Source: Hydrogenothermaceae bacterium
GTDB taxonomy: Bacteria > Aquificota > Aquificia > Aquificales > Hydrogenothermaceae
NCBI GenBank assembly: GCA_012961365.1
Contig: DTZN01000241.1
Span: forward strand, 1 to 20,996
DNA: 20,996 nt
Reading direction: 5' to 3'
The notes below the pieces were generated by a model. The model had not been told where the DNA came from. It did no database searches and saw only the letters and a program-made list of their open reading frames with translations. Below are positions 1-8,310 of this stretch, piece after piece. Positions within the stretch are counted from its first letter, which is position 1. Each line of letters opens with the position of its first letter. The position numbers were made by a program, and so were the translations under genes.

Positions 1-42
1 AAGAATAGTAAAGTAAACTATCCTCCAACTATAGTTGTTTGA
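1..42 (+). other. Possible 3' end of an upstream plus-strand gene
   Basis: Frame 1 is open from the first base for 13 codons (reading KNSKVNYPPTIVV) and stops with TGA at 40-42; the other two plus frames are broken by stops. This would make the left flank convergent with the dehydrogenase ending at 64. A 12-base palindrome, caactatagttg, lies at 26-37 but has no T-run after it, so it is not a convincing terminator. The stretch is too short to identify anything, and the open frame could be chance. Confidence 0.15.
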
Positions 43-63
43 ACTTCTCTATACCATAAAATT

Positions 64-1020
64 TTAAGCAACTCTATTCCTATCTTTTCCTTCTAAAAAT
101 GCTTTAATATTTTCAATTATCTCATTGATTAAAGTTTTCCTAGCTTCTATTGAAGTCCAAGCTATGTGAGGGGTAATAAACAGTTTTTCTTTGTTTTTAA
201 TTTTTAGAAGAGGATTATCTTCTGCAATAGGTTCTTTCTCCAAAACATCTAATCCTGCTCCTGCAATTAAGCTTTCATCTAAAGCTTTTGCCAAATCTTC
301 TTCTATAACTATTCCTCCTCTACCTAAGTTAAGTAAATATGCAGTAGGTTTCATTAATTTTATTTGTTCATATCCTATTAGCCCTTTAGTTTTCTCATTC
401 AATGGTGCGTGTATTGATACTATATCAGAAGTTTTTAATAGTTCCTCCAGAGAAACCCTTGGATATTTTTCTTTCCTTTTAACTCCTGAAGTGGAATAGT
501 ATATAATATTAGCTCCAAATGATGATGCTACATCTGCAACTCTTCTTCCAATTGTTCCAAGACCAATAATTCCCCAAGTTTTTCCTCTAACTTCCCAGAA
601 AGGTTTTCCTAAATGGGTAAAAATATCACTTTTTGCATATTCGCCAGATTTAACATAATCATCATAGTATCTTAAGTTTTCTAAAAGATAAAAAAGCATT
701 GCAAAAGTATGCTGAACAACACTTTCTGTAGAATATCCAGCTACATTTCTAACCTGAATACCTCTTTGTTTAGCATACTTTATATCTATATTATTAACAC
801 CTGTAGCAGCAACGCATATTAATTTTAGATTTGGTGCATTATCTATTATATTTTTATCAATTATAACTTTGTTTGTAATTACTATATCCTTATCTTTTAC
901 TCTTTCTAAAGTTTCTTCTGGTTTTGTCGTTTGGAAAATTTCAACTTCTCCAAATTGAGAAAACCCTGATAAATCTATATCATTTCCTAAAGTTTTTGCA
1001 TCTAAAATCACTAGTTTCAA
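64..1020 (-). CDS. D-2-hydroxyacid dehydrogenase, glycerate/hydroxypyruvate type
   Basis: This is a 318-residue cytosolic NAD(P)-dependent oxidoreductase that interconverts a 2-hydroxyacid and its 2-oxoacid. The nucleotide-binding loop GLGTIG is at 153-158. The catalytic triad of the family is present: Arg234 in NLGRGG, Glu263 in LEKEP and His285 in TPHIAWTS. The PHIAWTS context and the N-terminal MKLVILDAKTLG resemble the glycerate/hydroxypyruvate dehydrogenase branch (HprA-like) more than SerA, and there is no ACT or other regulatory tail. At the end of the second beta strand (IIYYSTSG, about 172-179) the usual acidic residue that selects NAD is absent, so NADP may be accepted. It is the last gene of a minus-strand run, 12 bases after the 78-residue gene. 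The start at ATG 1020 has a ggagg-like sequence just upstream. Exact substrate is not certain. Confidence 0.9.
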   Translation of the reverse strand: MKLVILDAKTLGNDIDLSGFSQFGEVEIFQTTKPEETLERVKDKDIVITNKVIIDKNIIDNAPNLKLICVAATGVNNIDIKYAKQRGIQVRNVAGYSTESVVQHTFAMLFYLLENLRYYDDYVKSGEYAKSDIFTHLGKPFWEVRGKTWGIIGLGTIGRRVADVASSFGANIIYYSTSGVKRKEKYPRVSLEELLKTSDIVSIHAPLNEKTKGLIGYEQIKLMKPTAYLLNLGRGGIVIEEDLAKALDESLIAGAGLDVLEKEPIAEDNPLLKIKNKEKLFITPHIAWTSIEARKTLINEIIENIKAFLEGKDRNRVA

Positions 1021-1032
1021 CCTTTAACCTCC

Positions 1033-1269
1033 TTAGCTTTTTTTGTATAGCTCTTCCAATAATGTTATTTCTAAATGATTTTTCAACTCTTTTAAAGAAT
1101 TTATGAAATAGTGATGTGCTACTTCCTGAATCTCTTCAATATTTCCTTCAAATATTTTTGTTTCTTTTTCTGATTTTATTGTGAGAATATAAATCTGTTT
1201 TTCTTCTTCAAGTTCTAAAATTATTTCTATGCCCTTTGGTGATTTAATTTTATCTATTAATTTTCTCAT
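1033..1269 (-). CDS. 78-residue protein of unknown function, coupled to bioF
   Basis: I do not recognise this protein. It is 78 residues and highly charged. The first half looks like a small antiparallel beta sheet (GIEIILELEEEKQIYILTIK) and the second half like amphipathic helix with a His pair (VAHHYF). There is no signal peptide, membrane segment or Cys. Its ATG overlaps the stop of the bioF-like gene as ATGA (1266-1269 on the minus strand), a classic sign of translational coupling, so it is almost certainly expressed and probably made in proportion to the upstream enzyme. The hydroxyacid dehydrogenase follows after 12 bases. A role in biotin synthesis is only a guess from position. Confidence 0.75.
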   Translation of the reverse strand: MRKLIDKIKSPKGIEIILELEEEKQIYILTIKSEKETKIFEGNIEEIQEVAHHYFINSLKELKNHLEITLLEELYKKS

Positions 1270-2399
1270 TTTAACTTCCTCTTTATATCTTCAAAAGTAT
1301 CTATTAAATTATCTACATCTATTTTACTATGGTTATAGCTAACTGTAATTCTTAATCTGCTTTTACCTTGCGGAACCGTTGGAGGTCTAATTGCTTGTAT
1401 AAAAAAACCTTTTTGTTTTAAATACTCACTGTATTTTAAAGCTTTTTCAGGAGTTTTTGTTATTAGGCTAATTATTGGGGTTCCAAAATACCTTATATCA
1501 AAGCCTAGATTTTTAAGATTTTCTGCTAAATATTTTGAAAGCTGTAAAACATACTTTCTTCTTTGAGGCTCATTAGCCAAAATCTTTAAATTTTCTAGTG
1601 ATATGAAGTTTTGAATTGGTGATAGTGCAGTTGTAAAAATTGCTGTTCTCATTTTATTTATAAGATATTCAATTAAAAGATTACTTCCACATATATAAGC
1701 TCCATAGCTTCCTACTGCTTTTGATAAAGTTCCCATTTGGATAATTCTATTATTAGGTTTTAATCTGTAATGAAATAAACTTCCCTTTCCTTCTCCAACT
1801 ACCCCTGTAGAATGAGCATCGTCTATTATTAAAACTGCATCATATTTTTCTGCTAGGTTGTATAATTTATCAATAGGTGCAATATCTCCTTCCATACTAA
1901 AAATTCCATCGGTGATTATGTATTTTATCCCTTTTGTATTTGTATTTTTTAGCTTTTCTTCTAAATCCTTTATATCACAGTGTTTGTATATTACTTTTTT
2001 AGCCTTTGATAATCTAATTCCATCAATTATTGATGCATGATTTAATTCATCACTAAAAATTACATCTTTTTCTGTTGCTAATGCAGAAATTAACCCAACA
2101 TTTGCCATATACCCAGAACCAATAACTATGCAACTTTCTGTTTCTTTAAATTTTGCAAGGAAGTTTTCTAATTTTTCTTGAATTTCTGTATATCCACTAA
2201 TATGTGTAGAAGCTCCACTACCTAAAGATAGATTTTTTATGTTTTTCAATAACTTTTCTTTTGTTTTTTCATTATTCTTTAAGCCAAGATAATCATTTGA
2301 GGAAAAATCTATTAGGTCTTTAATAACTTTTCTTTGCCTATAAAGTTTATTTTCTTTTATACTTTTTAAGTTTTTTTCTAAAAAATTAAAAAAATCCAT
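1266..2399 (-). CDS. bioF: 8-amino-7-oxononanoate synthase (alpha-oxoamine synthase family)
   Basis: This 377-residue PLP enzyme of fold type I would condense pimeloyl-CoA or pimeloyl-ACP with alanine in biotin synthesis. Family landmarks are DFSSNDYLGL (31-40), GSGASTHISGY (60-70) in the substrate and PLP region, His121 in ELNHASIIDG, DDAHSTGVVGEGKGS (193-207) holding the PLP-nitrogen Asp, and the Schiff-base lysine Lys227 in GTLSKAVGSYG. The C-terminal RPPTVPQGKSRLRITVS is typical of the family. Length is normal. The close relatives glycine C-acetyltransferase (Kbl) and 5-aminolevulinate synthase cannot be excluded by eye; hemL in the same window shows haem is made by the C5 route, which argues against the latter. 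The start at ATG 2399 has aagga about 8 bases upstream. It leads a three-gene minus-strand run. Confidence 0.85.
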   Translation of the reverse strand: MDFFNFLEKNLKSIKENKLYRQRKVIKDLIDFSSNDYLGLKNNEKTKEKLLKNIKNLSLGSGASTHISGYTEIQEKLENFLAKFKETESCIVIGSGYMANVGLISALATEKDVIFSDELNHASIIDGIRLSKAKKVIYKHCDIKDLEEKLKNTNTKGIKYIITDGIFSMEGDIAPIDKLYNLAEKYDAVLIIDDAHSTGVVGEGKGSLFHYRLKPNNRIIQMGTLSKAVGSYGAYICGSNLLIEYLINKMRTAIFTTALSPIQNFISLENLKILANEPQRRKYVLQLSKYLAENLKNLGFDIRYFGTPIISLITKTPEKALKYSEYLKQKGFFIQAIRPPTVPQGKSRLRITVSYNHSKIDVDNLIDTFEDIKRKLK

Positions 2400-2409
2400 T
2401 ATTATTTCC

Positions 2410-2444
2410 TTGAAAAAAAAGAAAAATTTTTATAATATTATACT
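2410..2444. promoter_or_regulatory. Probable divergent promoter between bioF and the diguanylate cyclase
   Basis: On the plus strand TTGAAA (2410-2415) and TATAAT (2431-2436) are 15 bases apart, somewhat short for a sigma-70 promoter, serving the diguanylate cyclase. On the minus strand a second TATAAT (2442-2437) overlaps it and could serve bioF; I see no good -35 for that one. Only 65 bases separate the two genes, so both promoters must lie here. Confidence 0.4.
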
Positions 2445-2464
2445 GCTTTAAAATGGGGGAGATG

Positions 2465-3529
2465 ATGTTTATATTAGATGATAATAAGGATTTTAAATTT
2501 AATATAGAGAAAAATATAAAATCCTTTTTGCTCATATCTACCATTGTAATTTTAATATACACCCTTTTACATTATATATATGAAGATTTAAACTTTTATA
2601 TACCTATTTTTATTTTGTCATTAATAGGAATAATTGGTGGATACATATACTACAAAAATACAAAAAATTGTATAAAAACAATGATTATATTTTTTATATC
2701 TATCTCTGTTTTAACATACTTAGTATTTTTGATTGGTGGATTAGGGAATTTAGGGTTTATATGGTCTATATTCCTTATAGAAATAGCTTATTTCTTATTA
2801 CCTATAAAATATGCTAATAGATTTGTATTCTTTTATACTACATTAATTGTATTTTCCATATTACTGTATTTAAAAGGAATAATAAACCTTCCTTATGAAA
2901 AATCTTCACTTTTTACAATAGTTATATCAATAATGATAACTGCATATGTAGCAAATACAATTATTAAAGAAATACTAGAAAATTTACAAAATTTAGCAAA
3001 ACTAGCAAATTTTGACACACTAACAAGTGTTTACAATAGAAGAAAAATTTTTCAAACACTTAATGATGAACTTTATAGAGCAAAAAGATATAAAAGGCCC
3101 TTATCAATTTTAATGATAGATATAGATAATTTTAAAAAGTTAAACGATAATTTGGGACATCAATTTGGAGATAAAGTTTTACAAGACTTTGCAATATTGC
3201 TAAAAAATATAGTAAGAAAAACAGATGTAATAGGAAGAATAGGAGGAGAAGAATTTTTAGTAATTCTCCCTGAAACTACTTTAGAAGGTGCAAAAAATGT
3301 AGCAGAAAAAATAAGAAAATCTGTAGAAGATTATTTTAAAGGGTATTGCACTATAAATATAACTGTATCAATAGGCATTGCCCAAGTAAGAGAACCAATA
3401 TACTCCATAGATAGCATCTTATATGAAGCAGACGTAGCAATGTATAAAGCAAAAAATGCAGGAAAAAATAAGGTAGAAATTTATAAACATGAAAATACGG
3501 GGCAAAGCCCCCAATTAAAGCTTAGTTAG
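2465..3529 (+). CDS. Membrane-anchored diguanylate cyclase (GGDEF domain)
   Basis: This protein makes the second messenger cyclic di-GMP from two GTP at the inner membrane. The N-terminal half holds about six hydrophobic segments (roughly residues 20-165), an unassigned membrane sensor or anchor. A short linker leads into a complete GGDEF domain (about 183-342). The metal-binding DIDNFKKLNDNLGH is present, the active-site signature is GGEEF (260-264, an active variant), and five residues before it lies RKTD (251-254), matching the RxxD inhibitory site for product feedback. There is no EAL domain. The longest frame begins at ATG 2453, but the Shine-Dalgarno-like ggggag (2456-2461) lies after that codon, so ATG 2465 is favoured. 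Its stop overlaps the aconitase stop by 4 bases, end to end. The signal sensed cannot be told from sequence. Confidence 0.93.
   Translation: MFILDDNKDFKFNIEKNIKSFLLISTIVILIYTLLHYIYEDLNFYIPIFILSLIGIIGGYIYYKNTKNCIKTMIIFFISISVLTYLVFLIGGLGNLGFIWSIFLIEIAYFLLPIKYANRFVFFYTTLIVFSILLYLKGIINLPYEKSSLFTIVISIMITAYVANTIIKEILENLQNLAKLANFDTLTSVYNRRKIFQTLNDELYRAKRYKRPLSILMIDIDNFKKLNDNLGHQFGDKVLQDFAILLKNIVRKTDVIGRIGGEEFLVILPETTLEGAKNVAEKIRKSVEDYFKGYCTINITVSIGIAQVREPIYSIDSILYEADVAMYKAKNAGKNKVEIYKHENTGQSPQLKLS
3499..3512 (-). terminator. Probable terminator for the aconitase operon, inside the diguanylate cyclase 3' end
   Basis: GGGGC (3499-3503), AAA, GCCCC (3507-3511) forms a compact GC hairpin, conspicuous in this AT-rich DNA. 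Read on the minus strand the hairpin is followed by gtattttcatgttt, a weak T-rich tail, which fits termination of the long minus-strand operon 23 bases into the convergent gene. On the plus strand no T-run follows. The hairpin is coding for the C-terminal TGQSPQ of the cyclase. Confidence 0.5.
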
Positions 3530-6273
3530 TTTTGTTTAGCTATTTTCCTTAATACCATTGGAAGAATTCCACCATTTTTGAAATATTCAACATCAACAGC
3601 AGTATCAAGTCTTGTTTTCACATTGAATTCAACAACTTCACCATTTTCTTTTTTTGCTCTAATTGTTAAATTTGCCCCAGGAGATATATTTTCTATTCCA
3701 ATTATTTCATACTCTTCTGTTCCATCAAGTCCAAGCTCTTCCCAGCCTTGACCTTCTTCAAAAACAAGTGGTAAGACACCCATTCCTACTAAGTTTGACC
3801 TGTGAATTCTTTCAAATGACTTAACTATAACAGCTTTTACCCCAAGAAGTGCTGTTCCTTTTGCAGCCCAGTCTCTAGATGAACCTGTTCCATACTCTTT
3901 TCCGCCTAAAACAATAAGAGGAGTTTCTTCTTCTGCATATTTTACAGATGCATCATAAACAAACATTTCTTCTTTCTCAGGAAGTTTTAAAGTATATCCA
4001 CCTTCTTTTGGAGCAACCAGTTTATTCTTAATTCTAACATTTGCAAAAGTTCCCCTTACCATAACCTCATGGTTTCCTCTTCTTGCTCCGTATGAGTTAA
4101 ACTCTTCTACAGAAACACCTCTTTCAAGTAGATACTTACCAGCTGGATACTCAGGAGGTATTTTTCCTGCAGGAGAAATATGGTCAGTAGTAATACTATC
4201 TCCAAGAAGTTCTAAAACCCTAGCTCCTTTTATGTCTTTGGGAGCCTCTATTTCTAATTTAAACCCATCAAAATAAGGAGGTTTTCTTATATATGTTGAA
4301 TTTTCGTCCCACTCAAATGTTTCACCAGTTGGAGCATCAAGTGCTTGCCAGAATTCATCTCCATCTAATATATTTTTGTATTTTTCTTCAAAGATATCAG
4401 GAGTTAAAACTTCACTTAAAACTTGTTTAATTTCTTCTTGAGTTGGCCATATATCTTTTAAATAAACAGGATTTTTGTTAGGGTCTTTTCCAATTGGTTC
4501 AGTGGTTAAATCAATATCTGTTCTTCCTGCTATTGCATAAGCTACAACTAATATTGGAGAAGCTAGCCAGTTTGCTTTAACATCTGGGTGTATTCTTGCT
4601 TCAAAGTTTCTATTTCCTGATAAAACAGCAGATACGATAAGGTCATTTTCTTTTATAGCCTTTTCTATTTCTGGATTTAGGGGACCACTGTTTCCAATAC
4701 AGGTTGTGCAACCAAAACCAACAATGTGAAATCTTAATGCTTCTAAATATGGTAGTAATCCTGCTTTTTTAAGATATGCTTCTACAACTCTAGAACCTGG
4801 AGCTAAAGATGTTTTTACGTAAGGTTTAACTGTTAATCCTTTTTCCACTGCCTTTTTAGCAAGTATTCCTGCTCCAATTAAAACAGATGGGTTAGATGTA
4901 TTTGTACAGGAAGTAATAGAAGCAATTACAACACTACCATCTGATAAAACGATTTCTTCATCTTCTAGTTTAACTTTAACAAATTTTTTACCTTTATGAA
5001 TTCTACACTCTCCTACTTCTAAATCCTTTCCTGCTTCATCCTCAAATGCAGTAATTTCTTTTATATCTATTTCTCTGTTATAGTTGCAGTTTAATAAATC
5101 TACGAATGTTTTTTTCATGTTTTTTAAAGCAACTCTGTCCTGTGGTCTAGAAGGACCTGCTAAAGAAGGCTCTATTTTAGACATATCTATTTCTATAACC
5201 TGTGAATACTCGGGGATTTCATTTCCTGTATAGAAAAGCATATTCTCTTTTGTATAGCTTTCAACTAATTGTGCAGTTTCCCCTCTATTTGTTAATCTTA
5301 AGAAATTGACAGTTTCTTCATCAACAGGGAAAAATCCCATTGTTGCTCCGTATTCTGGAGCCATATTTGCAATTGTAGCTCTATCTGGTAGTGATAGTTT
5401 TTTAATTCCTTCTCCGAAATACTCAACGAATTTTTCAACAACTCCAACTTCTCTTAATTTTTGTGTAATTGTTAAAACTAAATCTGTTGTTGTTGCCCCT
5501 TCTGGAAGTTCTCCTGTTAGTTTAACTCCAATAACTTCAGGAATTTTCATATAGTAAGGCTGTCCAAGCATTACCGCTTCAGCCTCAATTCCACCAACTC
5601 CCCAGCCCATTACTCCAAGACCATTTATCATAGTTGTATGAGAGTCAGTTCCAACAAGTGTATCAGGGTAAGCTAGAGTTTCTCCATCTGCTTCTTTTGT
5701 TAAAACTACTCTTGCAATATATTCAAGGTTGACTTGGTGTATTATTCCAGAGCCCGGAGGAAAAACCCTCATATTATCAAATGCCTTTTGTGCCCATTTT
5801 AGAAGTTGATACCTTTCTTTATTTCTTTTATATTCAAGCTCTAAGTTTTTTCTGTAAGCATCTTCGCTTCCAAAGAAATCTATTTGGACAGAGTGGTCAA
5901 TAATTAAATCAACAGGAACTAAAGGATTTACCTTTTTAGGATTTAATCCAAGTTCCTTTGCTGCATCTCTCATTGCAGCTAAATCTACAACACCAGGAAC
6001 TCCTGTAAAGTCTTGCATTATAACTCTTGCAGGGTGGTGGGGAATTTCCACAGGAGTATCGTATTTAGCTTGCCAGTTTGCAATGTTTTTTAAATGAGTT
6101 TCATTTACTACTTTTCCATCTAAATTTCTAAGCAAATTTTCAACCAAAATTCTTATAGAAAAAGGAAGTCTTTCAATATTTGCAAAGCCATCTTCTTGAA
6201 GTTTTTTTATTGAATAGTAAGAATAAGATTTACCATTTACATTTAAAGTTTTTTTGTAATTTTGCTTTTCCAA
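3526..6273 (-). CDS. acnA: Aconitate hydratase, AcnA/IRP1 type
   Basis: This 915-residue cytosolic enzyme interconverts citrate and isocitrate in the TCA cycle, oxidative or reductive. The three cysteines that hold the [4Fe-4S] cluster are visible: Cys456 in ITSCTNTSNP and Cys522 and Cys525 in GCTTCIGNSG. Other active-site segments are GTDSHTTMINGLG (208-220), GDSITTDHISPAG near 700 and GSSRDWAAKG in the C-terminal swivelling domain, followed by RIHRSNLVGMGVLPL. Length and domain order (domains 1-3, linker, domain 4) are those of bacterial AcnA and eukaryotic IRP1, not AcnB. The start codon is TTG at 6273, supported by aaggag about 6 bases upstream. It is the last gene of the run that begins at hemL and lies 23 bases after uppP. 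The gene meets the diguanylate cyclase stop to stop. Confidence 0.97.
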   Translation of the reverse strand: MEKQNYKKTLNVNGKSYSYYSIKKLQEDGFANIERLPFSIRILVENLLRNLDGKVVNETHLKNIANWQAKYDTPVEIPHHPARVIMQDFTGVPGVVDLAAMRDAAKELGLNPKKVNPLVPVDLIIDHSVQIDFFGSEDAYRKNLELEYKRNKERYQLLKWAQKAFDNMRVFPPGSGIIHQVNLEYIARVVLTKEADGETLAYPDTLVGTDSHTTMINGLGVMGWGVGGIEAEAVMLGQPYYMKIPEVIGVKLTGELPEGATTTDLVLTITQKLREVGVVEKFVEYFGEGIKKLSLPDRATIANMAPEYGATMGFFPVDEETVNFLRLTNRGETAQLVESYTKENMLFYTGNEIPEYSQVIEIDMSKIEPSLAGPSRPQDRVALKNMKKTFVDLLNCNYNREIDIKEITAFEDEAGKDLEVGECRIHKGKKFVKVKLEDEEIVLSDGSVVIASITSCTNTSNPSVLIGAGILAKKAVEKGLTVKPYVKTSLAPGSRVVEAYLKKAGLLPYLEALRFHIVGFGCTTCIGNSGPLNPEIEKAIKENDLIVSAVLSGNRNFEARIHPDVKANWLASPILVVAYAIAGRTDIDLTTEPIGKDPNKNPVYLKDIWPTQEEIKQVLSEVLTPDIFEEKYKNILDGDEFWQALDAPTGETFEWDENSTYIRKPPYFDGFKLEIEAPKDIKGARVLELLGDSITTDHISPAGKIPPEYPAGKYLLERGVSVEEFNSYGARRGNHEVMVRGTFANVRIKNKLVAPKEGGYTLKLPEKEEMFVYDASVKYAEEETPLIVLGGKEYGTGSSRDWAAKGTALLGVKAVIVKSFERIHRSNLVGMGVLPLVFEEGQGWEELGLDGTEEYEIIGIENISPGANLTIRAKKENGEVVEFNVKTRLDTAVDVEYFKNGGILPMVLRKIAKQN

Positions 6274-6296
6274 TTTCTTCTCCTTCCTTTTTAGTT

Positions 6297-7079
6297 TTAA
6301 ACCATTAAATTATTATACAAAACAAAATATAGGAAAATTAATCCAACTATTATTCTATAAATTCCAAAAGCAACAAACGAATAAGTTGAAATGAAATTTA
6401 AAAGAACTTTTATTGAAATAACTCCAAAAATAAATGCAGTAATAAAACCAGTGCCTAGATTTATCCAGTTATCAAGTTGAAACTCATTATAATGTTTATA
6501 AATATCATAAAAAGTAGCTATAAACATAGTAGGAACTGCAAGTAAAAAAGAAAACTCTGCAGCAGTTTTCCTATTTAAACCAAGTAAAATTCCACCTATA
6601 ATTGTAGCTCCTGAACGGGAAGTTCCGGGAATCATTGCTAAAGATTGAAATAGACCAATAAAAAATGCAGTTTTGTATGAAATTTTATCAATAGAATTTA
6701 TTTGATGTTTTTCTTCTTTGTAAAATTTTTCAACAACTAAAAAGATTACTCCTCCAACTATAAGCATTACTGCAACAATAATAGGAGAAAATAGAGATTT
6801 TATTAATTTATAAAGTAAAAATCCTAAAGTTCCTGTTGGAATAAATGCAATTATAAGCCTTTTCCATAATTCTACATTTTTAAATAAAATATCTCTATAT
6901 AAAAATACAACTGCAAGAATAGAACCAAGTTGTATAGAAACTTCAAAAGCTTTATGGGCTTCTGTTTGCTGTATACCCATTATCCAAGAAGCAAGTATAA
7001 GATGTCCTGTAGATGAAATTGGTAAAAATTCTGTTAATCCTTCTAAAATTCCTAAAATAATTGCTTCAAGTATATTCAA
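6297..7079 (-). CDS. uppP: Undecaprenyl-diphosphatase
   Basis: This 260-residue integral membrane enzyme (BacA family) removes a phosphate from undecaprenyl diphosphate, recycling the lipid carrier for peptidoglycan and surface glycan synthesis; it also gives bacitracin tolerance. The two conserved blocks are present: EGLTEFLPISSTGH (13-26) and PGTSRSG (151-157) followed by GLNRKTAAEFSFLLAVPTM. About seven to eight hydrophobic segments fill the rest. The start is TTG at 7079, giving the family-typical MNILEAIILGILEGLTEF, with gaggg about 8 bases upstream. The first 14 bases overlap the end of the antiporter gene, so translation of the two is likely coupled. Confidence 0.96.
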   Translation of the reverse strand: MNILEAIILGILEGLTEFLPISSTGHLILASWIMGIQQTEAHKAFEVSIQLGSILAVVFLYRDILFKNVELWKRLIIAFIPTGTLGFLLYKLIKSLFSPIIVAVMLIVGGVIFLVVEKFYKEEKHQINSIDKISYKTAFFIGLFQSLAMIPGTSRSGATIIGGILLGLNRKTAAEFSFLLAVPTMFIATFYDIYKHYNEFQLDNWINLGTGFITAFIFGVISIKVLLNFISTYSFVAFGIYRIIVGLIFLYFVLYNNLMV

Positions 7080-8283
7080 TTTTCATTCCCTCAAATTTTT
7101 CAAATAAAAATTTTAAAACAAATGGTGGAACTAAAGTTGTAATAATTATTACAAAAAGCAAAACAGCATATATATCTGCTTGCAAAATCCCGTTTGTTCT
7201 TCCAAGCTCTGCAAAAATTAGTCCAACTTCTCCCCTTGGAACCATAGAAACACCAATTAATGTTTTTTTGTATAATTTTGTTCTAGGTAATAAATATGCA
7301 CCTACTAACTTTCCTAATACTGCAACTATTAACAAAATAATTCCAAAAACCCAGAAAAATAATGTAGAAAAATCAATTTCTCTAAGGTTTATAGAAATTC
7401 CTACCATAACAAAAAATATTGGTGTAAATGTATATATTATCGGGTTCATTTCTTTTTCTACTTTTTCTAAAAATCTTTCATCTTTTTGCATTGCTGCAGC
7501 AAAAGGAATAATAAATCTCCTAGATAGTGCAATTCCCGCTGCAAAAGAACCTAAAATTTCAGGAGCTCCAAACACATGAGAAACATATGCAAATAATAAA
7601 ATTAAGGATATTATAACTGTGGGAATAAAACCGGGAAGTTGAGTTTTTTTCTCTACTTTAAAAAGAAAATGGGAAAAAATATAGGCTAAAACAGGAGCTA
7701 AAAGCAAGAACATTAAGATGAATAAAGATACTTTTCCAACTTGATACAAATCAACTTTTCCAGTTATTGTAAAATCATATATAAATACAAGTAAAATTAC
7801 CCCAATAATATCATCAATTACTGCCGCTCCTAAAACAATTTGAGCTATACCTGTTCGTTCTTTTTTTAAATCTTTTAAAACTCTTAAAGTTATACCTATA
7901 CTAGTTGCTGTTAAAGTTCCCCCAATAAATAAAGAAGGCATCAACGGAATATTAAAGATATAATGACTAATAGTAAATCCTAATGAAAAAGGTAATACTG
8001 CTCCGGAAAAAGCTACTATTATTGATTTTGTTCCAGCTTTTTTTAGTTTACTTACATCTGTCTCTAGCCCAACCTGAAATAAAAGTAATACAATGCCTAT
8101 TTCTGCAAGAATTCTTAAAAGTTCATTAGGTTCAATAAGACCAAGTAAAGAAGGTCCTAATATAATTCCTGCAGTTATTTCTCCTAAAACAGGTGGTATT
8201 TTAAAATAATTGAAAATTTCTGCTAGTGTCCTTGCGACAAAAAATATTAAAAAAAGCATTAGAAAAACTATATGTATTTCCAT
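7066..8283 (-). CDS. Cation:proton antiporter, CPA2 family
   Basis: This 405-residue polytopic inner-membrane protein with about 12-13 hydrophobic segments exchanges a monovalent cation for protons. The unwound-helix region reads GTLTATSIGITLRVL (about 122-135), and the paired acidic residues Asp157-Asp158 in AAVIDDIIGVILLV match the DD motif of the electrogenic Na+/H+ members of CPA2 such as NapA. The later GSFAAGIALSRR and MVPRGEVGLIFAELG segments are also family-typical. There is no C-terminal RCK/TrkA-N domain of the kind found in many K+/H+ (KefB/KefC) members. The Na+ assignment is inferred from the DD motif. It lies 27 bases after nrdR and overlaps uppP by 14 bases. Confidence 0.9.
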   Translation of the reverse strand: MEIHIVFLMLFLIFFVARTLAEIFNYFKIPPVLGEITAGIILGPSLLGLIEPNELLRILAEIGIVLLLFQVGLETDVSKLKKAGTKSIIVAFSGAVLPFSLGFTISHYIFNIPLMPSLFIGGTLTATSIGITLRVLKDLKKERTGIAQIVLGAAVIDDIIGVILLVFIYDFTITGKVDLYQVGKVSLFILMFLLLAPVLAYIFSHFLFKVEKKTQLPGFIPTVIISLILLFAYVSHVFGAPEILGSFAAGIALSRRFIIPFAAAMQKDERFLEKVEKEMNPIIYTFTPIFFVMVGISINLREIDFSTLFFWVFGIILLIVAVLGKLVGAYLLPRTKLYKKTLIGVSMVPRGEVGLIFAELGRTNGILQADIYAVLLFVIIITTLVPPFVLKFLFEKFEGMKIEYT

Positions 8284-8310
8284 TTTATTAAAAACCTATT
8301 TTCTATTTAT

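Noticed and set aside
191..499. 102-codon plus-strand frame over the hydroxyacid dehydrogenase
   Set aside because: Antisense to a gene with an intact catalytic triad; low-complexity Ser/Phe/Ile composition typical of a shadow frame.
7061..7579. 172-codon open frame on the plus strand
   Set aside because: It lies wholly antisense to the CPA2 antiporter, which has clear family motifs. Long antisense frames are expected in AT-rich membrane-protein genes, and there is no ribosome-binding site or recognisable protein.
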